Shown in pieces: positions 13,744 through 19,779 of a stretch of DNA of 21,091 nucleotides (positions are counted from its first letter, which is position 1; each line of letters starts with the position of its first letter). The notes beneath the pieces were generated by a model, which saw nothing but the letters and a program-made list of their open reading frames with translations, was not told the DNA's origin and searched no databases. The DNA lies in the IMG/VR virus record IMGVR_UViG_3300020193_001056, positions 1 through 21,091 of that record. One strand, written 5' to 3'. The position numbers and the translations under genes were made by a program. Source of the stretch: a virus.

Positions 13744-14396
13744 TGACAAAGATTATATCAATTAGTGTATGGGGTAATAATCCAGCATATTCTATTGGTG
13801 CAATTAAGAATGCTCAAATAGCAAAAGAATTATTTCCAGATTGGATCTGTAGAATTTTTGTTGATGGAACTGTCCCAACAAATTATGTTGAGGATATGCT
13901 GAAACTTCCTAATGTTGAATTAGCACAAGTGGAAGATGAATCTGTATTTGGAGCATTTTGGAGATTTTATTCTATGTTCCAAAACGATGATGATATTGTT
14001 TTATCTAGAGACAGCGATTCTAGACTGTCTGAAAGAGAAGTTAGATGCGTCAATGAGTGGTTGGAAAGTGATAAAAAGTTTTCAATTATTAGAGACCATT
14101 ATCCACATTATGATTGGCCAATGCTTGCTGGTATGTGGGGAATGAAAGGTAGGATGGATGATGGTATTCTTTCCACTATGGAAAAATATGCAAAGCACCA
14201 TTTTTATACATCGGATCAAATATTTCTAAAGGATATTGTTTGGAAAGATGCTGAAAATGATTCTATGATACACGGATTTCTGGAAGTAGATTGGATGATG
14301 GAAACTAGAGATAAAAATCATTTTATTGGTCAGGGATATAATGAAAACGATGAACCACTTTACAGTGGAGAAAAAACAGGAGAAAGAATAAGATGA
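13743..14396 (+). CDS. GT-A-fold glycosyltransferase with DxD motif
   Basis: This 217-aa protein has strands and helices ordered as in GT-A transferases: ISISVWGNNPAYSIGAI at the start, CRIFVDG, then the DxD in SRDSDSRL (D90, D92), and a later HYPHYDWPMLAGMWGMK segment that looks like an acceptor-side loop. It has no signal peptide or membrane segment, so it is likely cytoplasmic or peripheral. It starts at an ATG overlapping the previous stop by one base and ends overlapping the next start (ATGA). The family is not named, but the DxD context gives fair support for the class. Confidence 0.6.
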   Translation: MTKIISISVWGNNPAYSIGAIKNAQIAKELFPDWICRIFVDGTVPTNYVEDMLKLPNVELAQVEDESVFGAFWRFYSMFQNDDDIVLSRDSDSRLSEREVRCVNEWLESDKKFSIIRDHYPHYDWPMLAGMWGMKGRMDDGILSTMEKYAKHHFYTSDQIFLKDIVWKDAENDSMIHGFLEVDWMMETRDKNHFIGQGYNENDEPLYSGEKTGERIR

Positions 14397-15199
14397 ATGA
14401 TTTTTTAAGTGGATTTAATTTTGCTAGACAGTCTGATGTTATTTTTTCGGAAACTATTCCCGAAAACGGAACTCATAAAACTTATGTAAATGAAAATTTT
14501 GAACTGGATGATAAAAACATTCTTTTCTGTAAAATTGATTTAGTTCCTCTTCTCTTTGATACTTTGGGAGATGAGGAAGAAATTAAAGATATAAAATTGA
14601 TAACACACGAAGGTGATTATGCAGTTGATGAAGAATTGTTTTCTGCTAAACCAAAATGTATTTCTAAATGGTATGCACAAAATGTAGATTATGATCATCC
14701 AGATCTGATTGCAATTCCAATTGGACTTGCAAACGATTATTGTCCAATTACTTTGAAATATGATAGTTTAGTGAAAAGTGGATCACCAGAAAAACTTTTA
14801 TATGTAAATCATAGAATAGAAACTTATCCTAGAGATAGAAAGTGGATTTATGATCACTTTGAAACTAATGAATGGTGCTCTGTCGATCAACCAAATTTAA
14901 CTTTAGAAGAATATAAATCTCAGTTAGATAACCATAGATTTATCCTTTGTCCAAGAGGAAATGGTATTGATACTCATCGTTTGTGGGAATCAATGTATCA
15001 TGGTATAATTCCAATTGTAGAGAATAATATCTATTGTAAATGTTTGTCTGATCTTCCTGCTGTTGTAGTTGAATCGTTTAAAGAAGTAAATGAAGAATTT
15101 TTGAATAAGACACTTGAAGAATTTTCCAGTAAAACTTTCAATATGGATAAACTTAAAGTTAGTTGGTGGATTGAATCTATTAGGAACAATACTCTATGA
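14393..15199 (+). CDS. Exostosin-like (GT47-type) glycosyltransferase
   Basis: This 268-aa protein carries in its C-terminal third the block FILCPRGNGIDTHRLWESMYHGIIPIV (about residues 183-209), characteristic of exostosin/GT47-like GT-B enzymes, where R, G, E and the PIV strand form the nucleotide-sugar site. The N-terminal part is the variable acceptor domain. Coupled by short overlaps to the genes on both sides. It is likely to act in the same assembly line as its neighbours, adding one sugar; donor and acceptor are unknown. Confidence 0.65.
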   Translation: MNDFLSGFNFARQSDVIFSETIPENGTHKTYVNENFELDDKNILFCKIDLVPLLFDTLGDEEEIKDIKLITHEGDYAVDEELFSAKPKCISKWYAQNVDYDHPDLIAIPIGLANDYCPITLKYDSLVKSGSPEKLLYVNHRIETYPRDRKWIYDHFETNEWCSVDQPNLTLEEYKSQLDNHRFILCPRGNGIDTHRLWESMYHGIIPIVENNIYCKCLSDLPAVVVESFKEVNEEFLNKTLEEFSSKTFNMDKLKVSWWIESIRNNTL

Positions 15200-16092
15200 A
15201 AAGTTTAGTTACTGGTGGAGCAGGATTTATTGGATCGAATCTTGTAGATAAATTGCTCGATATAGGTCACGAGGTCATTGTCATTGATAATGAATTCTCG
15301 GAGGCCCACGATCAATTTTATTGGAACGATAAAGCAAAAAATTATAAGTGCGATATTCGTGATTATGAAAAAACACGTCCTCTTTATACTGGAGTAGATT
15401 ATGTTTTTCATCTTGCTGCAGAATCTCGTATTCAACCTGCAATTCTTAATCCAATTGAAGCGGTAAGCATTAATTCTGTTGGCACTGCAACTGTATTGCA
15501 GTGCTCAAGAGAATCTAATGTTGGGAAAGTTTTATACTCTTCTACTTCTTCTGCATATGGAATGAATTCATCTCCAAATGTAGAAACTCAACCAGATGAT
15601 TGTTTGAATCCATATTCTGTTTCTAAAGTTAGTGGAGAAAAATTATGCAAAATGTATAATAATTTGTATGGATTAAAAACTATTAGTTTTAGATATTTTA
15701 ATGTTTATGGAGAACGCCAACCTTTAAGAGGACAGTATGCTCCAGTTGTGGGTATTTTCTTAAGGCAAAAGAAAAATGGGCAAGCATTAACTATTATTGG
15801 TGATGGTGAGCAGAGGAGAGATTTTACTCACGTCAGTGATGTTGTAAATGCTAATATTATGGCTGCAATTTCAAACACTGAAGATGTGTATTATGGTCAA
15901 GTTTATAATGTAGGAACTGGAAAAAATTATTCAATTAATGAGGTTGCTGCACTTATTTCTGATGATGTAGAATATATTTCTCCCAGAATTGGAGAAACTA
16001 GAATTACTCTTGCAGATAATTCTAAAATCAAAAAAGTATTTGGATGGGAACCAAAAGTAAATTTAAAGGATTGGATTGATGGACAAGAATAA
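15196..16092 (+). CDS. NAD-dependent nucleotide-sugar epimerase/dehydratase (GalE/WbpP-like)
   Basis: This extended SDR protein of 298 aa has the Rossmann loop GGAGFIGSN (about 7-15), the acidic residue after strand 2 (VIDNEF) favouring NAD, FHLAAES, SSTSSAYG with the catalytic Ser/Thr region, and YSVSK with the Tyr/Lys pair. Late motifs RYFNVYGERQ and GDGEQRRDFTHVSDV are typical of UDP-hexose 4-epimerases and related enzymes. It is somewhat shorter than GalE (about 330 aa), with a trimmed C-terminus ending DWIDGQE. It provides a second activated sugar besides the GME product; the exact substrate cannot be read. Confidence 0.88.
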   Translation: MKSLVTGGAGFIGSNLVDKLLDIGHEVIVIDNEFSEAHDQFYWNDKAKNYKCDIRDYEKTRPLYTGVDYVFHLAAESRIQPAILNPIEAVSINSVGTATVLQCSRESNVGKVLYSSTSSAYGMNSSPNVETQPDDCLNPYSVSKVSGEKLCKMYNNLYGLKTISFRYFNVYGERQPLRGQYAPVVGIFLRQKKNGQALTIIGDGEQRRDFTHVSDVVNANIMAAISNTEDVYYGQVYNVGTGKNYSINEVAALISDDVEYISPRIGETRITLADNSKIKKVFGWEPKVNLKDWIDGQE

Positions 16093-16861
16093 ATCAGCAT
16101 ACAAATTGAAAAATTTCGGTCCAATATACTACTTGAATCTTGATGGGCAACCTGAAAGAAAGTTGTATATGGAAAAACAATTTGAGTATTGGGAAATTGA
16201 AAATTACACAAGAATCTCTGCTTACGATGGTAGAGAAGATGATTTAAGTGATATTATTAAAGGAAAGTATCCTGATATGGTTACTTCTGGTGAAGTTGGG
16301 TGTGTAACATCTCATTTGAAAGCAATTAAACATTGGTATGATACTTCCGATAGTCCTTATGCAATCATTATGGAAGATGATTGTAATCTGGATATTGCTA
16401 AGTATTGGGATTTTACTTGGGAAGATTTCATTTCTAGAGCACCATATGCTTGGGATGTGATTCAACTTGCTATTATTTGCACTGGTGATATTGTTGTTCC
16501 GATTCATAATAGATTTGTGAATGATTTTTCCACGGCTTGTTATGTAATAACGAGACATCATGCCGAAAAACTAATCAAAGCACACGTTCGTGGAGACAAG
16601 TATAAACTCGATAATGGTGTTAAACCACGTCCTGTTGCTGATGATTTAATTTATAATTCTGGTGTAACATATGCAACTCCTATGTTACTTTACAAAATTG
16701 AATTGGGATCTACGATTCATCCCGACCATATTGATGTATTCCATAGAAATAGTCACGATGGTATTCTTAATTTCTGGCAACAGAGAGGATCGGAACTTAG
16801 TTTGGAGCATATGACTAATTACGATCCTTATCTGGGTAGAATTACGGAACCATCTTCTTAA
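16079..16861 (+). CDS. GT25-family (LPS-type) glycosyltransferase
   Basis: This 260-aa protein has the GT25 pattern: IYYLNLDGQPERK near the start (compare iyviNLdrs.eR), GEVGCVTSHLKAIKHW (about 71-86) and YAIIMEDDC with the acidic cluster at about 98-101. GT25 enzymes add galactose or glucose in LPS outer cores and O-chains. I chose ATG 16079, which overlaps the upstream epimerase gene by 14 bases, over a TTG one codon upstream. It is the last gene of the glycan operon; no terminator is visible after it, and a new promoter starts 5 bases beyond its stop. Confidence 0.85.
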   Translation: MDKNKSAYKLKNFGPIYYLNLDGQPERKLYMEKQFEYWEIENYTRISAYDGREDDLSDIIKGKYPDMVTSGEVGCVTSHLKAIKHWYDTSDSPYAIIMEDDCNLDIAKYWDFTWEDFISRAPYAWDVIQLAIICTGDIVVPIHNRFVNDFSTACYVITRHHAEKLIKAHVRGDKYKLDNGVKPRPVADDLIYNSGVTYATPMLLYKIELGSTIHPDHIDVFHRNSHDGILNFWQQRGSELSLEHMTNYDPYLGRITEPSS

Positions 16862-16866
16862 ACTTC

Positions 16867-16896
16867 TTGACATAATCCTAAAGACAATGTTAAAAT
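16867..16896 (+). promoter_or_regulatory. Host-type promoter for the barrel-like protein (TTGACA - 18 bp - TAAAAT)
   Basis: A consensus -35 at 16867-16872 is followed after 18 bp by TAAAAT (one mismatch to TATAAT) at 16891-16896. Predicted start is about 16903, leaving a leader of about 47 bases that begins with a hairpin. It separates the next gene from the glycan operon. Confidence 0.65.
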
Positions 16897-16902
16897 GAAC
16901 AC

Positions 16903-16919
16903 AGTCTCAAACAGAGACT
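16903..16919 (+). other. 5' leader hairpin
   Basis: AGTCTC and GAGACT form a perfect 6-bp stem around AAACA. It coincides with the predicted first bases of the transcript from the promoter at 16867-16896, a place where hairpins often protect mRNA from 5' decay. That role is inferred. Confidence 0.4.
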
Positions 16920-16949
16920 AGTAAACTTAAATATGGGTTGAACAAACTT

Positions 16950-17399
16950 ATGAAATCGATTATTCTTGCTACAACTGCTGCCGTTTTTGCTGGAAGTTCC
17001 GCATTTGCTGCTGGACTTGAAGGTTCTTATGTGGGTCCTGGAATTGCTGTAGGGACTACTCCTGATGCTTCTGCTGCAGCATCTATTGTAGGTCGTGTAG
17101 AGGCAGGCAATCTTCCTCTTTCTATTCGTCCTCAAGTGACTGTAAATACTCAGGTTGAAGGTGCTATTGGTGCTACCTATGATCTGGCTGTTGCAGAAAA
17201 CACCAATGTTTATCTGGGCGGCGGTGCTGCTTTCGGTGATGCAGGTATTCTTACCGTTGATAATGACACCGTTGGATATATTCAAGTTGGTGCCGAAACT
17301 CAACTGGCAGAACATTCCGTTATTTTTGCTGATGTGAAGGTTGCTCTAACTGATGGAACTTCTGTCGTTCCTACTGTTGGTCTTGCCTGGAAGTTCTGA
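16950..17399 (+). CDS. Secreted small outer-membrane beta-barrel-like protein
   Basis: This 149-aa protein has a clear Sec signal peptide: MK, a hydrophobic core and an AFA|A-type cleavage site after about residue 20. The mature part (about 129 aa) is made of alternating polar and non-polar strands (for example IRPQVTVNTQV, AIGATYDLAV, NVYLGGGAAFG, IFADVKVAL) broken by Gly/Asp/Asn turns. It ends in VGLAWKF, matching the terminal aromatic signature read by the outer-membrane assembly machinery. This suggests a small 6-8-strand barrel in the outer membrane of the host. ATG 16950 was chosen; an in-frame TTG at 16938 would add four residues. It has its own promoter and terminator. A function in surface change or exclusion of other phages is inference. 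Confidence 0.7.
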   Translation: MKSIILATTAAVFAGSSAFAAGLEGSYVGPGIAVGTTPDASAAASIVGRVEAGNLPLSIRPQVTVNTQVEGAIGATYDLAVAENTNVYLGGGAAFGDAGILTVDNDTVGYIQVGAETQLAEHSVIFADVKVALTDGTSVVPTVGLAWKF

Positions 17400-17415
17400 T
17401 CTTCTAACAAACTAA

Positions 17416-17429
17416 GTATCATATGATAC
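17416..17429. repeat. 14-bp perfect palindrome
   Basis: GTATCATATGATAC reads the same on both strands. It lies between the stop of the barrel-like gene and its terminator stem, and about 11 bases before the -35 of the hli promoter. It could be a dimeric regulator site or just extend the terminator structure. Confidence 0.4.
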
Positions 17430-17430
17430 A

Positions 17431-17458
17431 GAGAGGGGCTTGACCCCTCTTTCTTTTT
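17431..17458 (+). terminator. Intrinsic terminator overlapping the hli promoter
   Basis: AGAGGGG (17432-17438) pairs with CCCCTCT (17444-17450) around CTTGA and is followed by TTCTTTTT. Strong G-C stem plus T-rich tail. The loop and descending arm carry the TTGACC -35 box of the next promoter. Confidence 0.85.
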
Positions 17459-17468
17459 GCTATATACT
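17440..17468 (+). promoter_or_regulatory. Promoter embedded in the terminator (TTGACC - 17 bp - TATACT), for hli
   Basis: The -35 TTGACC at 17440-17445 lies within the terminator loop/stem; the -10 TATACT is at 17463-17468 just after the T-run; spacer 17 bp. Predicted start is about 17475, about 22 bases before the hli ATG. Confidence 0.7.
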
Positions 17469-17496
17469 ATGTAAAGATTTACAACAAAGTGTAACA

Positions 17497-17706
17497 ATGA
17501 CTGTAACTAAAAACGAGTTCGGGCAAATGAATATGTTTGCTAAAGAACCTGCGATGTATATGACTAAAGAAGACCTTGAACGTTATGGTATTGAACCTTA
17601 TGCTGAGAAAGCGGAGAAAATGAATGGACGTTGGGCAATGCTCGGTTTTGTTGCTGGTATTATTTCTTATACTATCACTGGCAACTTCTTCTTCGGCATC
17701 TTCTGA
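17497..17706 (+). CDS. hli: High-light-inducible protein (Hli), longer N-terminal form
   Basis: This 69-aa single-helix chlorophyll-binding-type protein has the conserved motif AEKMNGRWAMLGF (E40, N43, R45, A47, M48, G50) in one transmembrane helix (about 44-66). Hli proteins bind chlorophyll and carotenoid and protect photosystem assembly under high light; cyanophages often carry them to keep photosynthesis running during infection. The N-terminal 35 residues are a polar extension. ATG 17497 was chosen; the longer reading from 17440 would begin inside the terminator and promoter. It is the first gene of the light/redox cassette. Confidence 0.92.
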   Translation: MTVTKNEFGQMNMFAKEPAMYMTKEDLERYGIEPYAEKAEKMNGRWAMLGFVAGIISYTITGNFFFGIF

Positions 17707-17713
17707 CAATTGA

Positions 17714-17742
17714 TTGACAATGCCTTCAATTATCTTTACAAT
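17714..17742 (+). promoter_or_regulatory. Host-type promoter before ferredoxin (TTGACA - 17 bp - TACAAT)
   Basis: A perfect -35 at 17714-17719 and TACAAT at 17737-17742 with 17-bp spacing, directly after the hli stop. The predicted start near 17749 falls inside the tiny ORF at 17720-17806 and about 57 bases before petF, so it would drive petF but not the intact small ORF. Confidence 0.6.
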
Positions 17743-17806
17743 TACTTCAGTTGCCTTTTTTGTTTTACTGGCAGCATCCGTTGAAAAAATTTGCGAGACT
17801 TACTAA
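17720..17806 (+). CDS. 28-aa single-helix membrane peptide
   Basis: ATG 17720 to TAA 17804-17806 encodes a short peptide of one hydrophobic helix (about residues 4-19) and a polar end VEKICETY. Its TAA overlaps the ferredoxin ATG (TAATG), which suggests translational coupling. A promoter's spacer and -10 lie within its first codons, so it could only be made from transcripts starting at the hli promoter. No function can be given. Confidence 0.45.
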   Translation: MPSIIFTITSVAFFVLLAASVEKICETY

Positions 17807-18099
17807 TGGCCACTTTTAATGTTACTCTCCAATCCCCTGATGGCACTGAAACTACTATTCAATGTGCCAGTGATCAATATATTCTTGAAGCAGCAGAAGA
17901 AGCGGGAGTAGATCTTCCCTCTTCCTGTAAAGCAGGTGCTTGTAGTGCTTGTGCTGGCAAACTCATTAGCGGCACCGTAGATAATGAGGAACAATCGTTC
18001 CTTGATGATGACCAGATTGCTGAGGGTTGGGTGCTCACCTGTGTAGCATATCCCACCAGCGACTGTGTAATTCTCACCGAACAAGAGGAAAATCTGTGA
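17806..18099 (+). CDS. petF: Plant-type [2Fe-2S] ferredoxin
   Basis: This 97-aa protein has the four cluster cysteines at C41, C46, C49 and C79 (CKAGACSAC and TCV contexts), the same positions as classical photosynthetic ferredoxins. It carries electrons from photosystem I to reductases in the cytoplasm. Cyanophage petF is a known auxiliary gene, thought to feed phage bilin reductases or reductive synthesis. ATG 17806 is chosen because it gives the standard N-terminus (ATFNVTL); an upstream in-frame TTG at 17791 is not needed. The next gene starts at its stop. Confidence 0.95.
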   Translation: MATFNVTLQSPDGTETTIQCASDQYILEAAEEAGVDLPSSCKAGACSACAGKLISGTVDNEEQSFLDDDQIAEGWVLTCVAYPTSDCVILTEQEENL

Positions 18100-18377
18100 T
18101 GAGTGAAGGTGCATGGTTAGGACAACTTGCTATTGCCCTCCAACAACTAAATTGGGATCGTGATGATGAACTCTCTGTTGAAATTGGTGGTGTAGCAGTC
18201 ACAGGAACTGATACTAGTCCAAATGCAAATCCAAAATGGGCAAAACCATTTGGAACTGTATCTTATCAAAATGATGCTTTCATCGTAATTAAAAATAAAT
18301 CAAGGAACCCAATTGTTCCTTCACAACCAAATCCCGAACTACAACAAAAACATTCTTATCAAGGAGAAAAACAATGA
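18099..18377 (+). CDS. 92-aa hypothetical protein in the light/redox cassette
   Basis: This soluble protein starts on an ATG overlapping the last base of the ferredoxin stop and ends overlapping the next hli gene. Residues 1-20 could form an amphipathic helix (AWLGQLAIALQQLNW), followed by a short beta-type stretch (ELSVEIGGVAVTG), and the C-terminal 25 residues are rich in Pro, Gln and Lys and look disordered. No Cys or catalytic motif is visible. I do not recognise the family; its place between petF and hli hints at the same expression timing only. Confidence 0.65.
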   Translation: MSEGAWLGQLAIALQQLNWDRDDELSVEIGGVAVTGTDTSPNANPKWAKPFGTVSYQNDAFIVIKNKSRNPIVPSQPNPELQQKHSYQGEKQ

Positions 18378-18493
18378 ACAAAATTTTTACTGAAAAAGCA
18401 GAACGTATTAATGGTTGGGCAGCAATGATTGGATTTGTTGCTGCTACAGGTTCTTACCTTGCAACTGGGCAAATTATTCCTGGTGTATTCTGA
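18374..18493 (+). CDS. hli: High-light-inducible protein, short cyanophage/Prochlorococcus type
   Basis: This 39-aa protein is almost only the Hli helix: AERINGWAAMIGF (E10, N13, A17, M18, G20), ending in TGQIIPGVF, the C-terminal signature of the multi-copy hli group of Prochlorococcus and its phages. The Arg normally two residues after the Asn is Trp15 here. Start ATG 18374 with a strong AAGGAG at 18361-18366 (7-base spacing). The function is chlorophyll binding and photoprotection, as for the first hli gene; the two differ in type and are not recent copies. Confidence 0.92.
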   Translation: MNKIFTEKAERINGWAAMIGFVAATGSYLATGQIIPGVF

Positions 18494-18545
18494 TATGATT
18501 AATATCTTTAATATTTTAGGAAAGGAAAAATCTATGGAGGTTAAA

Positions 18546-19073
18546 ATGCGTAAAGAAAAATATCTTATTCCTCAAGTGGGATTTGTATTTCGTGAATCTG
18601 GAGAATTTGTTACTCGTTCTTCTTCCGAATTGTTTGATGGTAAGCGAGTAGTAGTGTTCTCACTCCCTGGTGCATTTACTCCTACTTGTAGTGCATATCA
18701 ACTTCCTGGATTTGAAGAAAAGTATGAAGAATTCAAAGCACTAGGAATTGATGAAATTTATTGTATTTCTGTGAATGATAGTTTTGTAATGAATGCCTGG
18801 GCAAAAGATCAAAACATTCAAAATGTAAAACTTATTCCGGACGGAAATGCATATTTCACACGTTCTATGGGTATGCTCGTCACTAAGTCTAACCTTGGTT
18901 TCGGTGATCGCTCTTGGCGTTATGCTATGGTCGTGGATAACGGAGTCATCGAAAAACTATTCGTTGAGGATGGGCAACGGGATAACTCCGACACCGACCC
19001 TTACGAAACGACTACCCCAGAAAACATTTTTGAATATGTAAAATCTACAGTCCGAGAAACTGTTACTGCCTGA
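18546..19073 (+). CDS. Peroxiredoxin, Prx5-type
   Basis: This 175-aa thiol peroxidase reduces hydrogen peroxide and organic peroxides. The core motif FSLPGAFTPTCSAYQLPGF carries the peroxidatic C48 (PxxxTxxC); a second C73 lies in IYCISVND; the later SMGMLV, GFGDRSWRYAMVVDNG segment is typical of Prx5/AhpC-like redoxins. ATG 18546 is preceded by GGAGG at the ideal spacing; ATG 18534 (after AGGAAAGGA) or 18495 could add residues. It needs a thiol reductant from the host. It closes the light/redox cassette, just before a strong terminator, and would guard against photosynthetic oxidants during infection. Confidence 0.88.
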   Translation: MRKEKYLIPQVGFVFRESGEFVTRSSSELFDGKRVVVFSLPGAFTPTCSAYQLPGFEEKYEEFKALGIDEIYCISVNDSFVMNAWAKDQNIQNVKLIPDGNAYFTRSMGMLVTKSNLGFGDRSWRYAMVVDNGVIEKLFVEDGQRDNSDTDPYETTTPENIFEYVKSTVRETVTA

Positions 19074-19081
19074 AAATAATC

Positions 19082-19107
19082 AAAGCGCCTAAAAAGGCGC
19101 TTTTTTT
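19082..19107 (+). terminator. Strong intrinsic terminator ending the light/redox cassette
   Basis: AAAGCGCCT (19082-19090) and AGGCGCTTT (19095-19103) form a perfect 9-bp stem with AAAA loop, followed by T to 19107. The last T is also the first base of the TATAAATA late promoter. Confidence 0.92.
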
Positions 19108-19114
19108 ATAAATA
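19107..19114 (+). promoter_or_regulatory. T4-type late promoter (TATAAATA)
   Basis: An exact late-promoter octamer directly abuts the terminator T-run and lies 25 bases before the ATG at 19140. Position and sequence fit the T4-like late class, recognised by the phage late sigma factor and clamp. Confidence 0.8.
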
Positions 19115-19139
19115 TCTTCAGTGTTTATATAGATAATCC

Positions 19140-19765
19140 ATGACCCTAGCTCTTCATAACTTTTTTAAGTATTATGATGATAGCAATTCGAATCATGTTG
19201 CAGCGGTCCAATGGTTAGAAGACAATCTTCCCGCTCAATTCCTTGATGATTCTGAGACTGATTGGATTGAGATTTTTAGAACTAAACCCCCTACACCAGC
19301 AGTTCTAGCAGTTCCATATTTCAATCAAGTAGATAACTACAGAGATGCACATAGAACTTGCAACTCTTCATCGTGCGCTATGTGTCTTGCGTTCCTCAAG
19401 CCAGGAAGCATTAAAGGTGATGACGAATACGTTAAGAAAGTATTTGCGATTGGCGATACTACTGACCATGCGGTACAGACGAAGGTTCTTGCAGGTTATG
19501 GAGTTAAGTCACACTTTAGTTACAATCTTTCTTTTAATGATATTGATAAAAGTCTTGACGCTGGGAAACCTGTTGTTATTGGTATCCTTCACAGGGGTTC
19601 TCTCCAGATGGTAAAGGATACTTTATTAATGATCCATATGGTTCTCTCAATGATAACTATACTGGTCCTGTGACAAACGGTAAGAAGACCGTTTACACTA
19701 AAGCAGTTCTTAAGCACCGCTGGTGCCCAGGTGGCAACGATGGTTGGGGCAGAATTTTCGATTGA
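19140..19765 (+). pseudogene. C39-peptidase-like cell-wall hydrolase, broken by an internal deletion/frameshift
   Basis: The first frame (19140 to about 19600) encodes an N-terminal module (residues about 4-48, LHNFFKYYDD..) shared with the lysozyme downstream. It is followed by a C39_2-type peptidase domain with VPYFNQVDN (Q63) and the presumed catalytic C74 in RTCNSSSC, up to VVIGILHRGS. The frame then shifts: the expected continuation DGKGYFINDPYGSLND..WGRIFD is encoded in another frame from about 19601 to the TGA at 19763-19765. The part in between that should hold the catalytic His (a GGHW-like motif) is missing, so about 15-20 codons seem to have been lost together with frame. Read straight, the first frame ends at 19673 after a nonsense hydrophobic tail. 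Either a decayed gene or an assembly error. Confidence 0.75.
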
Positions 19766-19779
19766 TAGGAGAACAAACA

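Noticed and set aside
16890-17315. A 141-aa minus-strand frame opposite the barrel-like gene
   Set aside because: It is a Ser/Thr/Asn-rich shadow of the signal-peptide protein on the + strand, with no ribosome site and no other minus-strand genes in the window.
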